From assembly GCF_001296045.1 (NCBI RefSeq), contig NZ_LJHS01000022.1:97592-161591 (forward strand): a stretch of DNA of 64,000 nucleotides, written 5' to 3'. The translations under genes and the position numbers were made by a program. Of this stretch, positions 28,035-37,124 are shown in pieces. Below the pieces are notes generated by a model. That model saw nothing but the letters and a program-made list of their open reading frames with translations, did no database searches and was not told the origin of the DNA. The stretch is from Rhizobium sp. AAP43 (lineage in GTDB: Bacteria; Pseudomonadota; Alphaproteobacteria; Rhizobiales; Rhizobiaceae). Position 1 is the stretch's first letter; each line of letters opens with the position of its first letter.

Positions 28035-29270
28035 TTATCCTTGCAAAGCCGCGCAAGCCTTCTCGACCCGGTCGAGCGCCTCCACTAGCTCCGCCTCCGA
28101 GGTTGCATAGGAGATGCGGAAGAAGGGCGACAGACCGAAAGCCGAACCGGGCACCACGGCGACATGCGCTTCCTCCAACAGGTAGTCGGTGAAATCCGCA
28201 TCCGTGGTGATCTTTTGACCCTTGGGCGTCACCTTGTCCAGCACGCCAGCGCAGCTCGCATAGGTGTAGAACGCGCCCTCCGGGGTCCGGCACTCTAGCC
28301 CCTCTATGGCGTTCAGGCGGCCGACCACCAGATCACGGCGGCGCTTGAAGCTGTCCTGCCGATCCTTGAGGAACGCCTGCGGCCCGTTCAATGCCGCAAC
28401 GGCCGCTGCCTGGCTGACCGACGAGGGGCAAGATGTCGCCTGGCTCTGGATGACGGCCATAGCCTTGATCAGCGCCTTTGGCCCACCGGCATAGCCGATA
28501 CGCCAGCCGGTCATGGCATAGGCCTTCGAAACACCATTGATGGTGAGTGCCCGCGACTTCAGCCGCGGCTCCAGCGCCACCGGCGTGACGAAGGTGAAAC
28601 CGTCATAAATGATATGCTCGTACATGTCGTCGACCATCAGCCAGACATGCGGATGGGCAAGCAGCACGTCGATCAGCGGCTGATAGTCCTTGGCGCTATA
28701 GGCGGCACCGGATGGATTGGACGGAGAGTTCAACAACACCCAGCGGGTTTTCGGTGTGATCGCCTTTTCCAGCTGTTCGGCCTGAAGGCGAAACCCCGAC
28801 TGTGCGTCGCAAGGCACCAGAACAGAGGTGCCGCCGCAGACTTCGACGATATCGGAATACGAGGTCCAGTACGGTGTTGGGATAATCACTTCGTCGCCCG
28901 GATCGATCGTCGCCATGAAGGCGTTGAACAGGATCTGCTTGGCTCCGGTGGCCACCGTCACCTCGTCCACCGCATAATCCAGACCGTTTTCGCGGCGGAA
29001 CTTGGCAGAGATCGCCTGCTTAAGCTGAGGCGTGCCATCCAGCGCGGTATACTTGGTCTCGCCGGCATCGATCGCAGCCTTGGCGGCTTCCTTGATATGG
29101 TCAGGCGTGTCGAAATCCGGCTCGCCGGCGCCGAGAATGATTACCGGCAGGCCTTCGCGTTTCATCGCGGCCGCCTTGGCGCCGATCTGCAGGATTTTCG
29201 AGACGCCGACAGAAGCGATCCGCGCGGCGGGCCGAAAGCCCGCCTCCTCGATATTGGCCATGATGGTCAT
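28035..29270 (-). CDS. PLP-dependent aminotransferase, probable 2-aminoadipate transaminase
   Basis: This is a 411-residue class I/II aminotransferase close to rhizobial aspartate aminotransferases. The ATG at 29270 follows AGGG; an in-frame ATG at 29261 is possible, and the frame upstream of these overlaps the dehydrogenase gene. The PLP lysine lies near residue 246 in NGVSKAYAMTGWRIGYAGG. Other hallmarks are VTVATGAKQILFNAF and LNSPSNPSGAAYS. General specificity could be aspartate or aromatic, but its place between the AmaB-type dehydrogenase and the HglS/D-2-hydroxyglutarate steps argues for conversion of 2-aminoadipate to 2-oxoadipate (inference). Confidence 0.85.
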   Translation of the reverse strand: MTIMANIEEAGFRPAARIASVGVSKILQIGAKAAAMKREGLPVIILGAGEPDFDTPDHIKEAAKAAIDAGETKYTALDGTPQLKQAISAKFRRENGLDYAVDEVTVATGAKQILFNAFMATIDPGDEVIIPTPYWTSYSDIVEVCGGTSVLVPCDAQSGFRLQAEQLEKAITPKTRWVLLNSPSNPSGAAYSAKDYQPLIDVLLAHPHVWLMVDDMYEHIIYDGFTFVTPVALEPRLKSRALTINGVSKAYAMTGWRIGYAGGPKALIKAMAVIQSQATSCPSSVSQAAAVAALNGPQAFLKDRQDSFKRRRDLVVGRLNAIEGLECRTPEGAFYTYASCAGVLDKVTPKGQKITTDADFTDYLLEEAHVAVVPGSAFGLSPFFRISYATSEAELVEALDRVEKACAALQG

Positions 29271-29281
29271 GACATTAAGCC

Positions 29282-30808
29282 CTATTCGATGTCGAAGGAT
29301 ACGCCCTGCGCCAGCGGCAGGGAGCGCGAATAATTCACGGTGTTGGTCGCCCGGCGCATATAGGCCTTCCAAGCGTCCGAACCAGATTCACGACCGCCAC
29401 CGGTTTCCTTTTCGCCGCCGAATGCGCCGCCGATCTCGGCACCGGACGTGCCGATGTTCACATTGGCAATACCGCAGTCCGAGCCGTCAGCTGACAGGAA
29501 GCGCTCCGCCTCACGGATATCAAGCGTAAAGATCGACGAAGAAAGGCCAGCGCCCACCGCATTGTGATCGGCCAGAACCGCATCGAAATCGCTGTACTTC
29601 AGCACGTAAAGAATGGGTGCAAAGGTTTCCTCGAGAACAGGCCCTGCATGCGACGGCATTTCGACCAGCGCCGGCTTGACGTAGTAGGCACCAGCGCTGC
29701 CGGTATCGACACGCTCGCCGCCATGCACCACGCCGCCATGCGCCTTGGCTTCGGCAAGCGCCTTCTGCATGCCGTCGAAGGCCAGCTTGTCGATCAGCGG
29801 ACCGACCAGGGCTGCGCCATCCAGCGGGTTGCCGACGGAAACGCTGGCATAGGCCTTCTTCAGACGCGGTACGAGCTGGTCATAGACACTGTCATGAACA
29901 AAGAGACGGCGCAGCGTTGTGCAGCGCTGACCGGCCGTCCCCATGGCACCGAAGGCGATGGCGCGCAGGGCCATGTCAAGATCGGCGGATGGGCAGACGA
30001 TACCACCATTATTGCCGCCGAGTTCGAGAATGGCACGGGCAAACCGCTTGGCAAGCCGCGGACCGACATCCCGGCCCATGCGCGTTGAGCCTGTGGCCGA
30101 AACCAGCGGCACCTTGGCATGATCCACCAGAACTTCTCCAATGGCGCGATCACCGATCAGCACCTGCGACAGGCCCTCCGGCGCATCGCCAAAGCGCTTG
30201 AGCGCCCGTTCCAGAATGGCCTGCGAGGCCAGCGCCGTGAGCGGCGTCTTCTCGGACGGCTTCCAGACAACGCTATTGCCGCAGACCAGAGCCAGAGCCG
30301 CATTCCACGCCCAGACGGCGACGGGGAAGTTGAAAGCGGAGATGATGCCGATCACGCCGAGCGGATGCCAGGTTTCCATCATCCGGTGGCCAGGGCGCTC
30401 AGTTGCAATGGTCAGGCCATAAAGCTGACGCGACAGACCGACGGCAAAGTCGCAGATGTCGATCATTTCCTGCACTTCGCCCAGCCCTTCGGATGGGATC
30501 TTGCCGGCCTCGATCGACACGAGGCGGCCGAGATCGGCCTTGGCGGCCCGAAGCTCTTCACCGAGCAGGCGCACCAGTTCGCCACGCTTCGGCGCCGGCA
30601 CGAGGCGCCACTCGCGGAAGGCTGCATCGGCTCGCTCGATCATAGCCGCAGCCTCCGTGGCCGACACGGTCTTGAGGCTTGCGGTCTGCTCACCCGTAAC
30701 CGGCGAGAAGGCCTTGAGATCGCCGCCTGTATAGACGGACGAGGGAACCCCGAGCCGCTCCAGAATGGCAGAGGCTTCAGCCGGGATAGAAAGGGTTGTG
30801 GCGGTCAT
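29282..30808 (-). CDS. amaB: 2-aminoadipate 6-semialdehyde dehydrogenase (ALDH7, AmaB type)
   Basis: This is a 508-residue NAD-dependent aldehyde dehydrogenase of the ALDH7/antiquitin family, which oxidises 2-aminoadipate semialdehyde, in equilibrium with piperideine-6-carboxylate, to 2-aminoadipate in lysine catabolism. The catalytic Cys lies near residue 296 in TAGQRCTTLRR and the general base in ELGGNNGG. The C-terminal family hallmark GGEKETGGGRESGSDAWKAY is present and separates it from other aldehyde dehydrogenases. The ATG at 30808 follows AAGGAG. It is the second gene of the operon, 36 bases after hglS and 11 bases before the aminotransferase. Confidence 0.92.
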   Translation of the reverse strand: MTATTLSIPAEASAILERLGVPSSVYTGGDLKAFSPVTGEQTASLKTVSATEAAAMIERADAAFREWRLVPAPKRGELVRLLGEELRAAKADLGRLVSIEAGKIPSEGLGEVQEMIDICDFAVGLSRQLYGLTIATERPGHRMMETWHPLGVIGIISAFNFPVAVWAWNAALALVCGNSVVWKPSEKTPLTALASQAILERALKRFGDAPEGLSQVLIGDRAIGEVLVDHAKVPLVSATGSTRMGRDVGPRLAKRFARAILELGGNNGGIVCPSADLDMALRAIAFGAMGTAGQRCTTLRRLFVHDSVYDQLVPRLKKAYASVSVGNPLDGAALVGPLIDKLAFDGMQKALAEAKAHGGVVHGGERVDTGSAGAYYVKPALVEMPSHAGPVLEETFAPILYVLKYSDFDAVLADHNAVGAGLSSSIFTLDIREAERFLSADGSDCGIANVNIGTSGAEIGGAFGGEKETGGGRESGSDAWKAYMRRATNTVNYSRSLPLAQGVSFDIE

Positions 30809-30844
30809 CAGTCGAAACTCCTTGAAAAATGTCGGGTCGGCCGA

Positions 30845-32236
30845 TCACTCGGCAGCGGCGCGGGTCTGCAGCGCATCGAGGCAGGCTTCGAGTGAGGCCT
30901 TCTCGATCCCCTCATAATGGTCGAATTCGTTCAACACGGCCGCACCGAGATCAGCTTCGAACCGCTTCTGGTTAGGGCTCGCGACAAAATCCTGCTGCGC
31001 GCCATCGCCGAGGTTCGACTGGAAGATGCCGGCGGCACTGACGGGCAGGAAATCTTCGTAGACGATCGGATCGAAGCGGACGAAGCCTTCGGCGATCAGG
31101 CTTTCGATGTCACCGGAGGCCGAACCAGCCGCCACGCCCTTCTCGGTCAGCGAATAGGTAAAGTAGCCAAGCCCGGCGGAGCGGATCGCCGCCCAGTCAT
31201 CCGGAAATGCCTTGAACGTCTCGATCAGAGCTGCCTCATAGGCCACGGCATTCGAGCCGTCGGCCGCAGGCCGCACGAGCTTGCGTGTATTGTCCAGCAG
31301 AGCATCGTAAAGCGCACGCCCCTTGGGCGTCAGGGCCACGCCGCGCTGTTCGATTTCACCAAAGCGGGCCGTATGCGTTCCCGCCTGCCAGCCACCCTTG
31401 CCATCGTGGAACGACACAGTTTCCTCCAGCGCCTTGAAGGAGGTCTGGCGCAGCAAAATCGGGCACTTGCGGGTCGGCGGACCTTCGACCACAGCCTTCG
31501 GCGCAATGTCATAATCCGGCATCAACGCCTGCACCTTGTCGATATCCAGTGTGCGCGGGGTCAGATGGTTAATATGGGGTCCCTTGAAGGACACGACGTC
31601 GGCGATCAGCCGGTGGGCATCATGCAGGCGATGATACATCGCCAGCGACACATTGGCCTTGTCGTGCCAGCGGAAGGTTTCCAGCACTTCCGACACGAAA
31701 CGTGCGGCATCGTGACTGTCGAGGCCACCTTCGTTCTCCGACTTTTCCGTCAGCGCAATGGCACCATCCGTGAAGATCTGGCGCTCCGCGAGAATGGCCT
31801 TCGCCTCATCGCGAAGGGCTTCATCGGCGATCAGATCGAGGCGCAGAAGGGAGGTAAAGACGCGGAACGGATTGCGCTTCAGCGCCTCCTCGCCGACAGG
31901 GCGAAATGCGGTGGAATGCACCGGAACGCCTGCGGTGGAGAGATCATAGTAACCGACCGGAAACATGCCCATGACAGCAAAGATCCGGCGCATCGTCGCC
32001 AGTTCCTCAGCCGTTCCAAGGCGGATAGCGCCATGGCGCTCCTCCGAAATGCGCTCCAGCGTGTCGGTAGCCTCAAGCCGGGCCTTGAGCTCCGGCTGAC
32101 CCGCCAGTGTCTCGTCATTCACCCTGGCAACCAGATCCATCAACGTGCCATAGGCCGGCACCTCGTCGCGATACATGGCAGACATCGCGCCGGAAAACGA
32201 AGCCCGGATATCGCTTGCGGAAACCTTTGCCGTCAT
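30845..32236 (-). CDS. hglS: 2-oxoadipate dioxygenase/decarboxylase (HglS, DUF1338)
   Basis: This is a 463-residue enzyme of the DUF1338/YdcJ family. HglS from Pseudomonas putida converts 2-oxoadipate plus O2 to D-2-hydroxyglutarate and CO2 using Fe(II), in a VOC-like fold. The metal site described there, His-His-Glu, fits H68 (in ERHGAIRLG), H224 (in GPHINHLTPR) and E294 (in FGEIEQRG) here. I chose ATG 32236 after AGGGG; the frame reaches 32269. It is the first gene of the four-gene operon and diverges from the LysR gene, which starts 107 bases away. The order hglS-amaB-aminotransferase-ydiJ gives every enzyme from aminoadipate semialdehyde to 2-oxoglutarate. Confidence 0.92.
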   Translation of the reverse strand: MTAKVSASDIRASFSGAMSAMYRDEVPAYGTLMDLVARVNDETLAGQPELKARLEATDTLERISEERHGAIRLGTAEELATMRRIFAVMGMFPVGYYDLSTAGVPVHSTAFRPVGEEALKRNPFRVFTSLLRLDLIADEALRDEAKAILAERQIFTDGAIALTEKSENEGGLDSHDAARFVSEVLETFRWHDKANVSLAMYHRLHDAHRLIADVVSFKGPHINHLTPRTLDIDKVQALMPDYDIAPKAVVEGPPTRKCPILLRQTSFKALEETVSFHDGKGGWQAGTHTARFGEIEQRGVALTPKGRALYDALLDNTRKLVRPAADGSNAVAYEAALIETFKAFPDDWAAIRSAGLGYFTYSLTEKGVAAGSASGDIESLIAEGFVRFDPIVYEDFLPVSAAGIFQSNLGDGAQQDFVASPNQKRFEADLGAAVLNEFDHYEGIEKASLEACLDALQTRAAAE

Positions 32237-32343
32237 GGTGGCCAACCCCTTCAATTCGTGGCATATCATTCTGACTTCGCACCATAGAGGGAATTTAGCG
32301 CCTCATGTTGTGAGATATCTTGCTAGGTTGATGCGAGTTTGGA

Positions 32344-33276
32344 ATGACGACACGTCGAAGCCTGGTCCCGGACATTGTCAATCTGCAGACCTTCGAGTGC
32401 GCAGCCAGGCACGAAAACTTTTCGCGCGCGGCTGAAGAGCTCAATCTCACACAAAGTGCAGTCAGCCGCCAGATCGCCGAAATCGAGCAGCAGACCGGCA
32501 TGAAGCTCTTCGAGCGCATCCGGCAACGGGTTATCCTGTCGGATGCCGGGCGCCGTTTCCTGCCGGAGGTGAAGGATCTGCTCGCGCGATCGGAACGGCT
32601 GATGATCACCGCCATCGCCGCCAATCAGATGAAGGCATCACTCAGGATCGCAACCCTGCCGACCTTCGGAACGCGCTGGCTGGTGCCGCGACTGGCGGGC
32701 TTTCTTCAGGACCACCCCGACGTCGCCATCTCGATTGAATCGCGCTCGAAACCATTCAGCTTTTCGGAAGACGGCTTCGACCTTGCCATCCATTTTGGCC
32801 AGCCAACCTGGGCAGGTGGCGTCGCTACGTTTTTGTGCAATGAAGTGGTTTTGCCGGTCGCAAGCCCCGCCCTTGCCGAGAGACTTCGTACAGAACAGGG
32901 CAAGCCGCTTGCCAACGCGCCGCTGCTGCATCTGACGACCCGGCCGAAACTCTGGCTGGAATGGGCAGAGCAACACGAGACGCCTCTGGACAATGCCTAT
33001 GTGGGACTGCGTTTCGACCAGTTCTCCATGCTGACGGCTGCAGCAATCAGCGGCCTCGGCATTGCCCTCCTCCCCACCTATCTGATCGAGGAGGAAATGA
33101 AGACTGGCGCGCTTGTCGCCGTCCTCGACAAGCCGATATCGACAGAGAATGCCTATTATGTCGTGCGACCGGAGGCAAAGCGCACGCATCCCACCGCCGA
33201 TCAATTCGAGACTTGGCTCGTGTCGCAGATCAGGCGATCGCCGGACATGACACCTGTCTTATCAAGCGGCGTCTAA
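32344..33276 (+). CDS. LysR-type regulator, probable control of the lysine catabolic operon
   Basis: This is a 310-residue LysR-type protein: helix-turn-helix at residues 12-70 (FECAARHENFSRAAEELNL, then TQSAVSRQIAEIEQQTGMKL), and a C-terminal effector domain of the GcvA-like type (for example LRIATLPTFGTRWLVPRLAG). It diverges from hglS over a 107-base gap, the usual layout for a LysR activator of the neighbouring operon. A clear T-N11-A box could not be picked out with confidence. A likely co-inducer would be 2-aminoadipate or another lysine intermediate (inference). Confidence 0.9.
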   Translation: MTTRRSLVPDIVNLQTFECAARHENFSRAAEELNLTQSAVSRQIAEIEQQTGMKLFERIRQRVILSDAGRRFLPEVKDLLARSERLMITAIAANQMKASLRIATLPTFGTRWLVPRLAGFLQDHPDVAISIESRSKPFSFSEDGFDLAIHFGQPTWAGGVATFLCNEVVLPVASPALAERLRTEQGKPLANAPLLHLTTRPKLWLEWAEQHETPLDNAYVGLRFDQFSMLTAAAISGLGIALLPTYLIEEEMKTGALVAVLDKPISTENAYYVVRPEAKRTHPTADQFETWLVSQIRRSPDMTPVLSSGV

Positions 33277-33346
33277 GCGCTGGGGCTGCTCGTTGATTTG
33301 ATAAAGAGGGCAGCCGACCACCAGGCCGCCACCCTCTCAAAGTCAA

Positions 33347-34639
33347 TCAGACAATCCCGCCGGAACCGCCCTTGACGGCCGGGCGCTCGCCGGCAACCCG
33401 GGCGCGGTAGCCACTGGCGCGATAGGTCGCAACCGGATCGATCGCCCCGCCTGCCCGCTTCCGGGCCTCGGCCAGAATGGCCTCCACATCGGTGCGATAG
33501 GCACGCTTCAACGTCTCCGATGCCATGAGCGCATCATTGTCGTTCTGATAGCCTTCAAGTGCTGCACGATCGACGAGGAGCGCCTGCGCATAGGCACGGC
33601 GAATCTCGTTGGCGCTCGAAATCAGGCTTTCGATTGGATCAGTGACATTATGGCTCTGGTCGATCATATGCGCCGGGTGGAAGCCCTGGACGCCGCGATA
33701 TTCGGCATCAACCAACTCGTTGAAGACCAGGAACAGGCGGTAGGGCTCCACGGAACCGGCATCCAGGTCGTCGTCACCATACTTGCTGTCGTTGAAGTGG
33801 AAGCCGCCGAGCTTGCCGAACTGGATCAGCCGCGCAACGATCATCTCGATATTGGTGTTCGGCGCATGATGGCCAAGGTCGACGAGGCAGGACGCCTTCG
33901 GACCCAGGGTCTGGGCAATCAGGAAGTTCGTGCCCCAGTCCTGCACGACCGTCGAGTAGAAGGCCGGTTCATACATCTTGTGCTCGGAGAACAGGCGCCA
34001 GTCATCCGGCAGCGCCTTGTAGATATCCGCCATGGACGCAAGATACCGCTCGAACTGGCGGGTGAAATTGCTCTGGCCGGGGAAGTTGGAGCCGTCACCG
34101 AGCCAGACCGTCAGTGCCTTCGAGCCGATCGCAGCGCCGATCTCGATGCATTCGATATTGTGTTCGACCGCCTGCGCGCGGGTGGCCGCGTCGACATGGC
34201 TGAGCGAGCCGTATTTGTAGGAATTCGCCTGGTCCGGCGTATCCGAGAAGGTGTTCGAATTCATCGCGTCGAAACCGAGGCCCAGCGCATCGCCCTTGGC
34301 TTTCAGCTCTTTCGGATCCGTTTTGTCCCATGGAATATGGAGCGAAACGGTTGGTGTTGCGCGGGTCAATTCGTTGATGACAGAGCAATCGTCGAGCTTG
34401 TCGAAGATATGGCGCGGTTCACCCTTGCCCGGGAAGCGCGCAAAACGCGTGCCGCCGGTGCCGACGCCCCAAGACGGAACGGCGACGAAGAATTCGGCGA
34501 CTTTTGCCGTTATGGTCTCGATGTCGATATGGCTGCGGGCGAGTTTTTCACCAAGCGCCTGATAGTCGCTGCGATGCGCTGCCTCGCGCGTCTCGTTCTC
34601 AGCCGCGACGATATCGGCGGCAATGCGTGTCTCGCTCAT
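33347..34639 (-). CDS. rhaI: L-rhamnose isomerase, rhizobial RhaI type
   Basis: This is a 430-residue isomerase that converts L-rhamnose to L-rhamnulose. It belongs to the xylose-isomerase-like TIM-barrel group, as in Pseudomonas stutzeri and rhizobia, rather than the E. coli RhaA type. Conserved blocks include VPSWGVGTGGTRFARFPG, CLVDLGHHAPNTNIEMIVAR and GGFHFNDSKYGDDDLDAGS, the last two holding metal ligands. ATG 34639 follows GGAGGACAAA. The gene is downstream of rhaD on the same strand across 188 bases, a gap with a perfect palindrome GATCTGCAGATC at 34699-34710 and no other gene. Confidence 0.93.
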   Translation of the reverse strand: MSETRIAADIVAAENETREAAHRSDYQALGEKLARSHIDIETITAKVAEFFVAVPSWGVGTGGTRFARFPGKGEPRHIFDKLDDCSVINELTRATPTVSLHIPWDKTDPKELKAKGDALGLGFDAMNSNTFSDTPDQANSYKYGSLSHVDAATRAQAVEHNIECIEIGAAIGSKALTVWLGDGSNFPGQSNFTRQFERYLASMADIYKALPDDWRLFSEHKMYEPAFYSTVVQDWGTNFLIAQTLGPKASCLVDLGHHAPNTNIEMIVARLIQFGKLGGFHFNDSKYGDDDLDAGSVEPYRLFLVFNELVDAEYRGVQGFHPAHMIDQSHNVTDPIESLISSANEIRRAYAQALLVDRAALEGYQNDNDALMASETLKRAYRTDVEAILAEARKRAGGAIDPVATYRASGYRARVAGERPAVKGGSGGIV

Positions 34640-34827
34640 TTTGTCCTCCACTTCGCGCGAACCGATGTTCAAGCGCGCCTGTTCTCAATCACGATGGAGA
34701 TCTGCAGATCAAAGGCATCCTCCGCCCCGCCGACCTTCACCGCTCCATCCCGAATTCATTCGCTGCAAAAGCCGGCGTTCCCGAGAGACGGCCGTCGCGG
34801 CATTCGCGCCGCGATCGCCTCGGGAGA

Positions 34828-36924
34828 TTAGCGTGTAAAGCTCTGCGCGTTGCCGGCATCGACGTTGATGATGTTGCCAGTCGACTTTGCCGAAAGATCG
34901 GACGCGAGGAAATAGATCGCCTCCGCGATGTCTTCCGGGAAGACGTTGAGCTTCAGCATCGAACGCTTGCGGTAATGTTCCTCAAGATCGTCCACCTCGA
35001 TCTTGGAGGATGCCGCACGCTGTTCGCGCCATTCGCCGTTCCAGATCTTCGAGCCGCGCAAGACGGCGTCGGGGTTGACCGTATTGACACGAATGCCCGC
35101 ATCCGCGCCTTCCAGTGCCAGGCACCGAGCGAGATGGATTTCGGCAGCCTTGGCCGTGCAATAGGCGGACGCGTTTGGCGACGAGGCAAGTCCGTTCTTC
35201 GAGGCGACGAAGACGACATTGCCGCCGAGCCCCTGGCGCCGGAACAGGCGGAAGGCTTCACGCGAGACGAGGAAGTAGCCGGTGGCAAGAATGTCGATAT
35301 TCTTGTTCCACATCGCAAGCGTCGTATCTTCGACCGGAGCCGAGGATGCGATACCGGCATTCGACACCAGGATATCCACGCCGCCGAATTCGACCGATGC
35401 TTCAAGGAAGGATTGCAGGACAGCATCCTCCTTGGTCACGTCCAGCTGAACCGAACGGACCGCATCGCCGCCATGGCGCTTGGAAAAATCGGCTGTGGTC
35501 TCAGAAAGCGCCTTGGCATCGATATCTGCCAGCACAACGCAGGCACCTTCAGCCACCAAGCGCTCGGCCGTGGCGCGGCCAATGCCACCGGCACCGCCAG
35601 TGACGAAGGCAACCTTGCCGGCCAGGCTCTTCGGCTTCGGCATGCGCTGGAGCTTCGCTTCCTCGAGCAGCCAGTATTCGATGTCGAACGCTTCCTGCTC
35701 AGGCAATCCTTGGTATTCGGATACCGTCGAGGCGCCACGCATGACGTTGATCGCATTGACGTAGAACTCTCCGGCAATCCGCGCCGTCGCCTTATCCTTG
35801 GCAAAGGACAGCATGCCGACGCCCGGCACCAGGAAGATCACCGGATTGGGATCGCGGATCTTTGGCGAATTATCGTGCTTGCAGGTCTCATAATAACGCG
35901 TGTAGTCGGCGCGGTAATCTTCCAGCGCCTTGTCGAGACCAGCGAGAACCGCATCAACATCCGGCTTCGACGGATCGAAGTTGACGATCAGCGGGCGGAT
36001 CTTGGTGCGCAGGAAATGGTCCGGGCAGGATGTTCCAAGCGCACCGAGCGACTGCAGGTTCTTCGAATTGACGAATTCGAGCACGGCGTCCTGATCGTCG
36101 AAATGCCCAAGCTTGCGCTCCGCCTTGCCGATCCGGCCGCGGATTTCCGGCATCAGCCTCGCTGCAATGGCGCGACGTTCGGCAACCGGCAGGCTTTGCG
36201 CAACAGCGCCGCCGAAGATTGTCTTGCCTTCGGTTTCCTTGGCAAACCACTCGATAGCCTTGTTGATGATCTCGAGTGTCAGCAGATAGCAATCCTTGGC
36301 GTCGTTTGCCCAGGTGAACAGGCCGTGGCTTTCCAGCACAACGCCCTTTGCATTTGGGTTGGCCTTCACGAAGGCTTCGAGATCGAGACCGAGCTGGAAG
36401 CCCGGGCGACGCCAGGGCAGCCATCCGATATCAGCACCAAAGATCGTCTGCGTCAACTCCTTGGAATTCTTGGACGCGGCAATCGCGATGATCGCATCTG
36501 GATGCATATGATCGACATGGGTGAACGGCACGAAACCATGCAGCGGGGTATCGATCGAGGCAGCACGCGGGTTCAGGTTGAAAGTGCAATGAGGCAGGAA
36601 GCCAACCATGCGATCTTCGTCGGCAACACCCTTGTAGATGCCCTTCAGCGCTTCAAGCTTGTCCTGATAGAGGGTTGAAAAGCCATCGAGCTTAATCGTA
36701 CCGACGTCGCCGCCAGACCCCTTGACCCAGAGAACCTTGACCTTTTCGCCTGTCAGCGGGTCGGTTTCCATGACCTTCGCAGAGGTGTTGCCGCCGCCAT
36801 AGTTGGTGATCCGCTTGTCGGCACCGAGCAGATTCGAGCGATAGAGCAACTTGCCGGGCTCATCGAGCCCCGCGGCATAGGCATCGTCCCAACGGCTTTC
36901 GAGAAGGCTGGTTTGGCCCGACAT
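34828..36924 (-). CDS. rhaD: Bifunctional rhamnulose-1-phosphate aldolase/lactaldehyde dehydrogenase
   Basis: This is a 698-residue fusion. The N-terminal class II aldolase part carries zinc-binding histidines in FTHVDHMHPDA (H136, H139, H141) and splits L-rhamnulose 1-phosphate to dihydroxyacetone phosphate and L-lactaldehyde. From about residue 430 a short-chain dehydrogenase follows: Rossmann motif VAFVTGGAGGIGRATAERL and catalytic YCTAKAA near residue 588, expected to oxidise lactaldehyde. This fused form is typical of rhizobia. It is divergent from rhaR across a 200-base regulatory region and upstream of rhaI. Confidence 0.94.
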   Translation of the reverse strand: MSGQTSLLESRWDDAYAAGLDEPGKLLYRSNLLGADKRITNYGGGNTSAKVMETDPLTGEKVKVLWVKGSGGDVGTIKLDGFSTLYQDKLEALKGIYKGVADEDRMVGFLPHCTFNLNPRAASIDTPLHGFVPFTHVDHMHPDAIIAIAASKNSKELTQTIFGADIGWLPWRRPGFQLGLDLEAFVKANPNAKGVVLESHGLFTWANDAKDCYLLTLEIINKAIEWFAKETEGKTIFGGAVAQSLPVAERRAIAARLMPEIRGRIGKAERKLGHFDDQDAVLEFVNSKNLQSLGALGTSCPDHFLRTKIRPLIVNFDPSKPDVDAVLAGLDKALEDYRADYTRYYETCKHDNSPKIRDPNPVIFLVPGVGMLSFAKDKATARIAGEFYVNAINVMRGASTVSEYQGLPEQEAFDIEYWLLEEAKLQRMPKPKSLAGKVAFVTGGAGGIGRATAERLVAEGACVVLADIDAKALSETTADFSKRHGGDAVRSVQLDVTKEDAVLQSFLEASVEFGGVDILVSNAGIASSAPVEDTTLAMWNKNIDILATGYFLVSREAFRLFRRQGLGGNVVFVASKNGLASSPNASAYCTAKAAEIHLARCLALEGADAGIRVNTVNPDAVLRGSKIWNGEWREQRAASSKIEVDDLEEHYRKRSMLKLNVFPEDIAEAIYFLASDLSAKSTGNIINVDAGNAQSFTR

Positions 36925-37010
36925 GACATCCTCCCTGGTATTGCTTCATGGGTCGAACAGACGAACCCATCTCCTTCTTGCCCGCTGGTATCGCGCATGG
37001 ATCTCATCGT

Positions 37011-37083
37011 TGTCAATCAGTTTCGATCATTTCTTTTCATTGTGCGGTGCAATATTATTATTTTTGATCGTTTCTGATTGACA
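37011..37083. promoter_or_regulatory. Large inverted repeat, candidate RhaR operator
   Basis: Arms TGTCAATCAGTTTCGATC (37011-37028) and its near-complement GATCGTTTCTGATTGACA (37066-37083) match at 15 of 18 positions, the outer ten bases perfectly, around an AT-rich 37-base spacer. It is centred between divergent rhaD and rhaR. A direct repeat TTTYGATCRTTTCT occurs within it. DeoR-family repressors commonly bind such repeats. Confidence 0.7.
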
Positions 37084-37124
37084 GCGTAAAATGTTTACGA
37101 ATAAATCACGATCAGGAGGACCCC

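Noticed and set aside
28027..28293. N-terminal extension of the large FAD/Fe-S dehydrogenase
   Set aside because: It overlaps the aminotransferase gene by over 250 bases and shows no family similarity.
30917..32287. Long plus-strand open frame of 456 codons opposite hglS
   Set aside because: It is the antisense of a well-supported HglS gene with intact metal ligands and has no recognisable domain.
34504..36678. Plus-strand open frame of 724 codons opposite rhaD
   Set aside because: It is an antisense shadow of rhaD; low-complexity Arg/Asp/Gly content and no domain.
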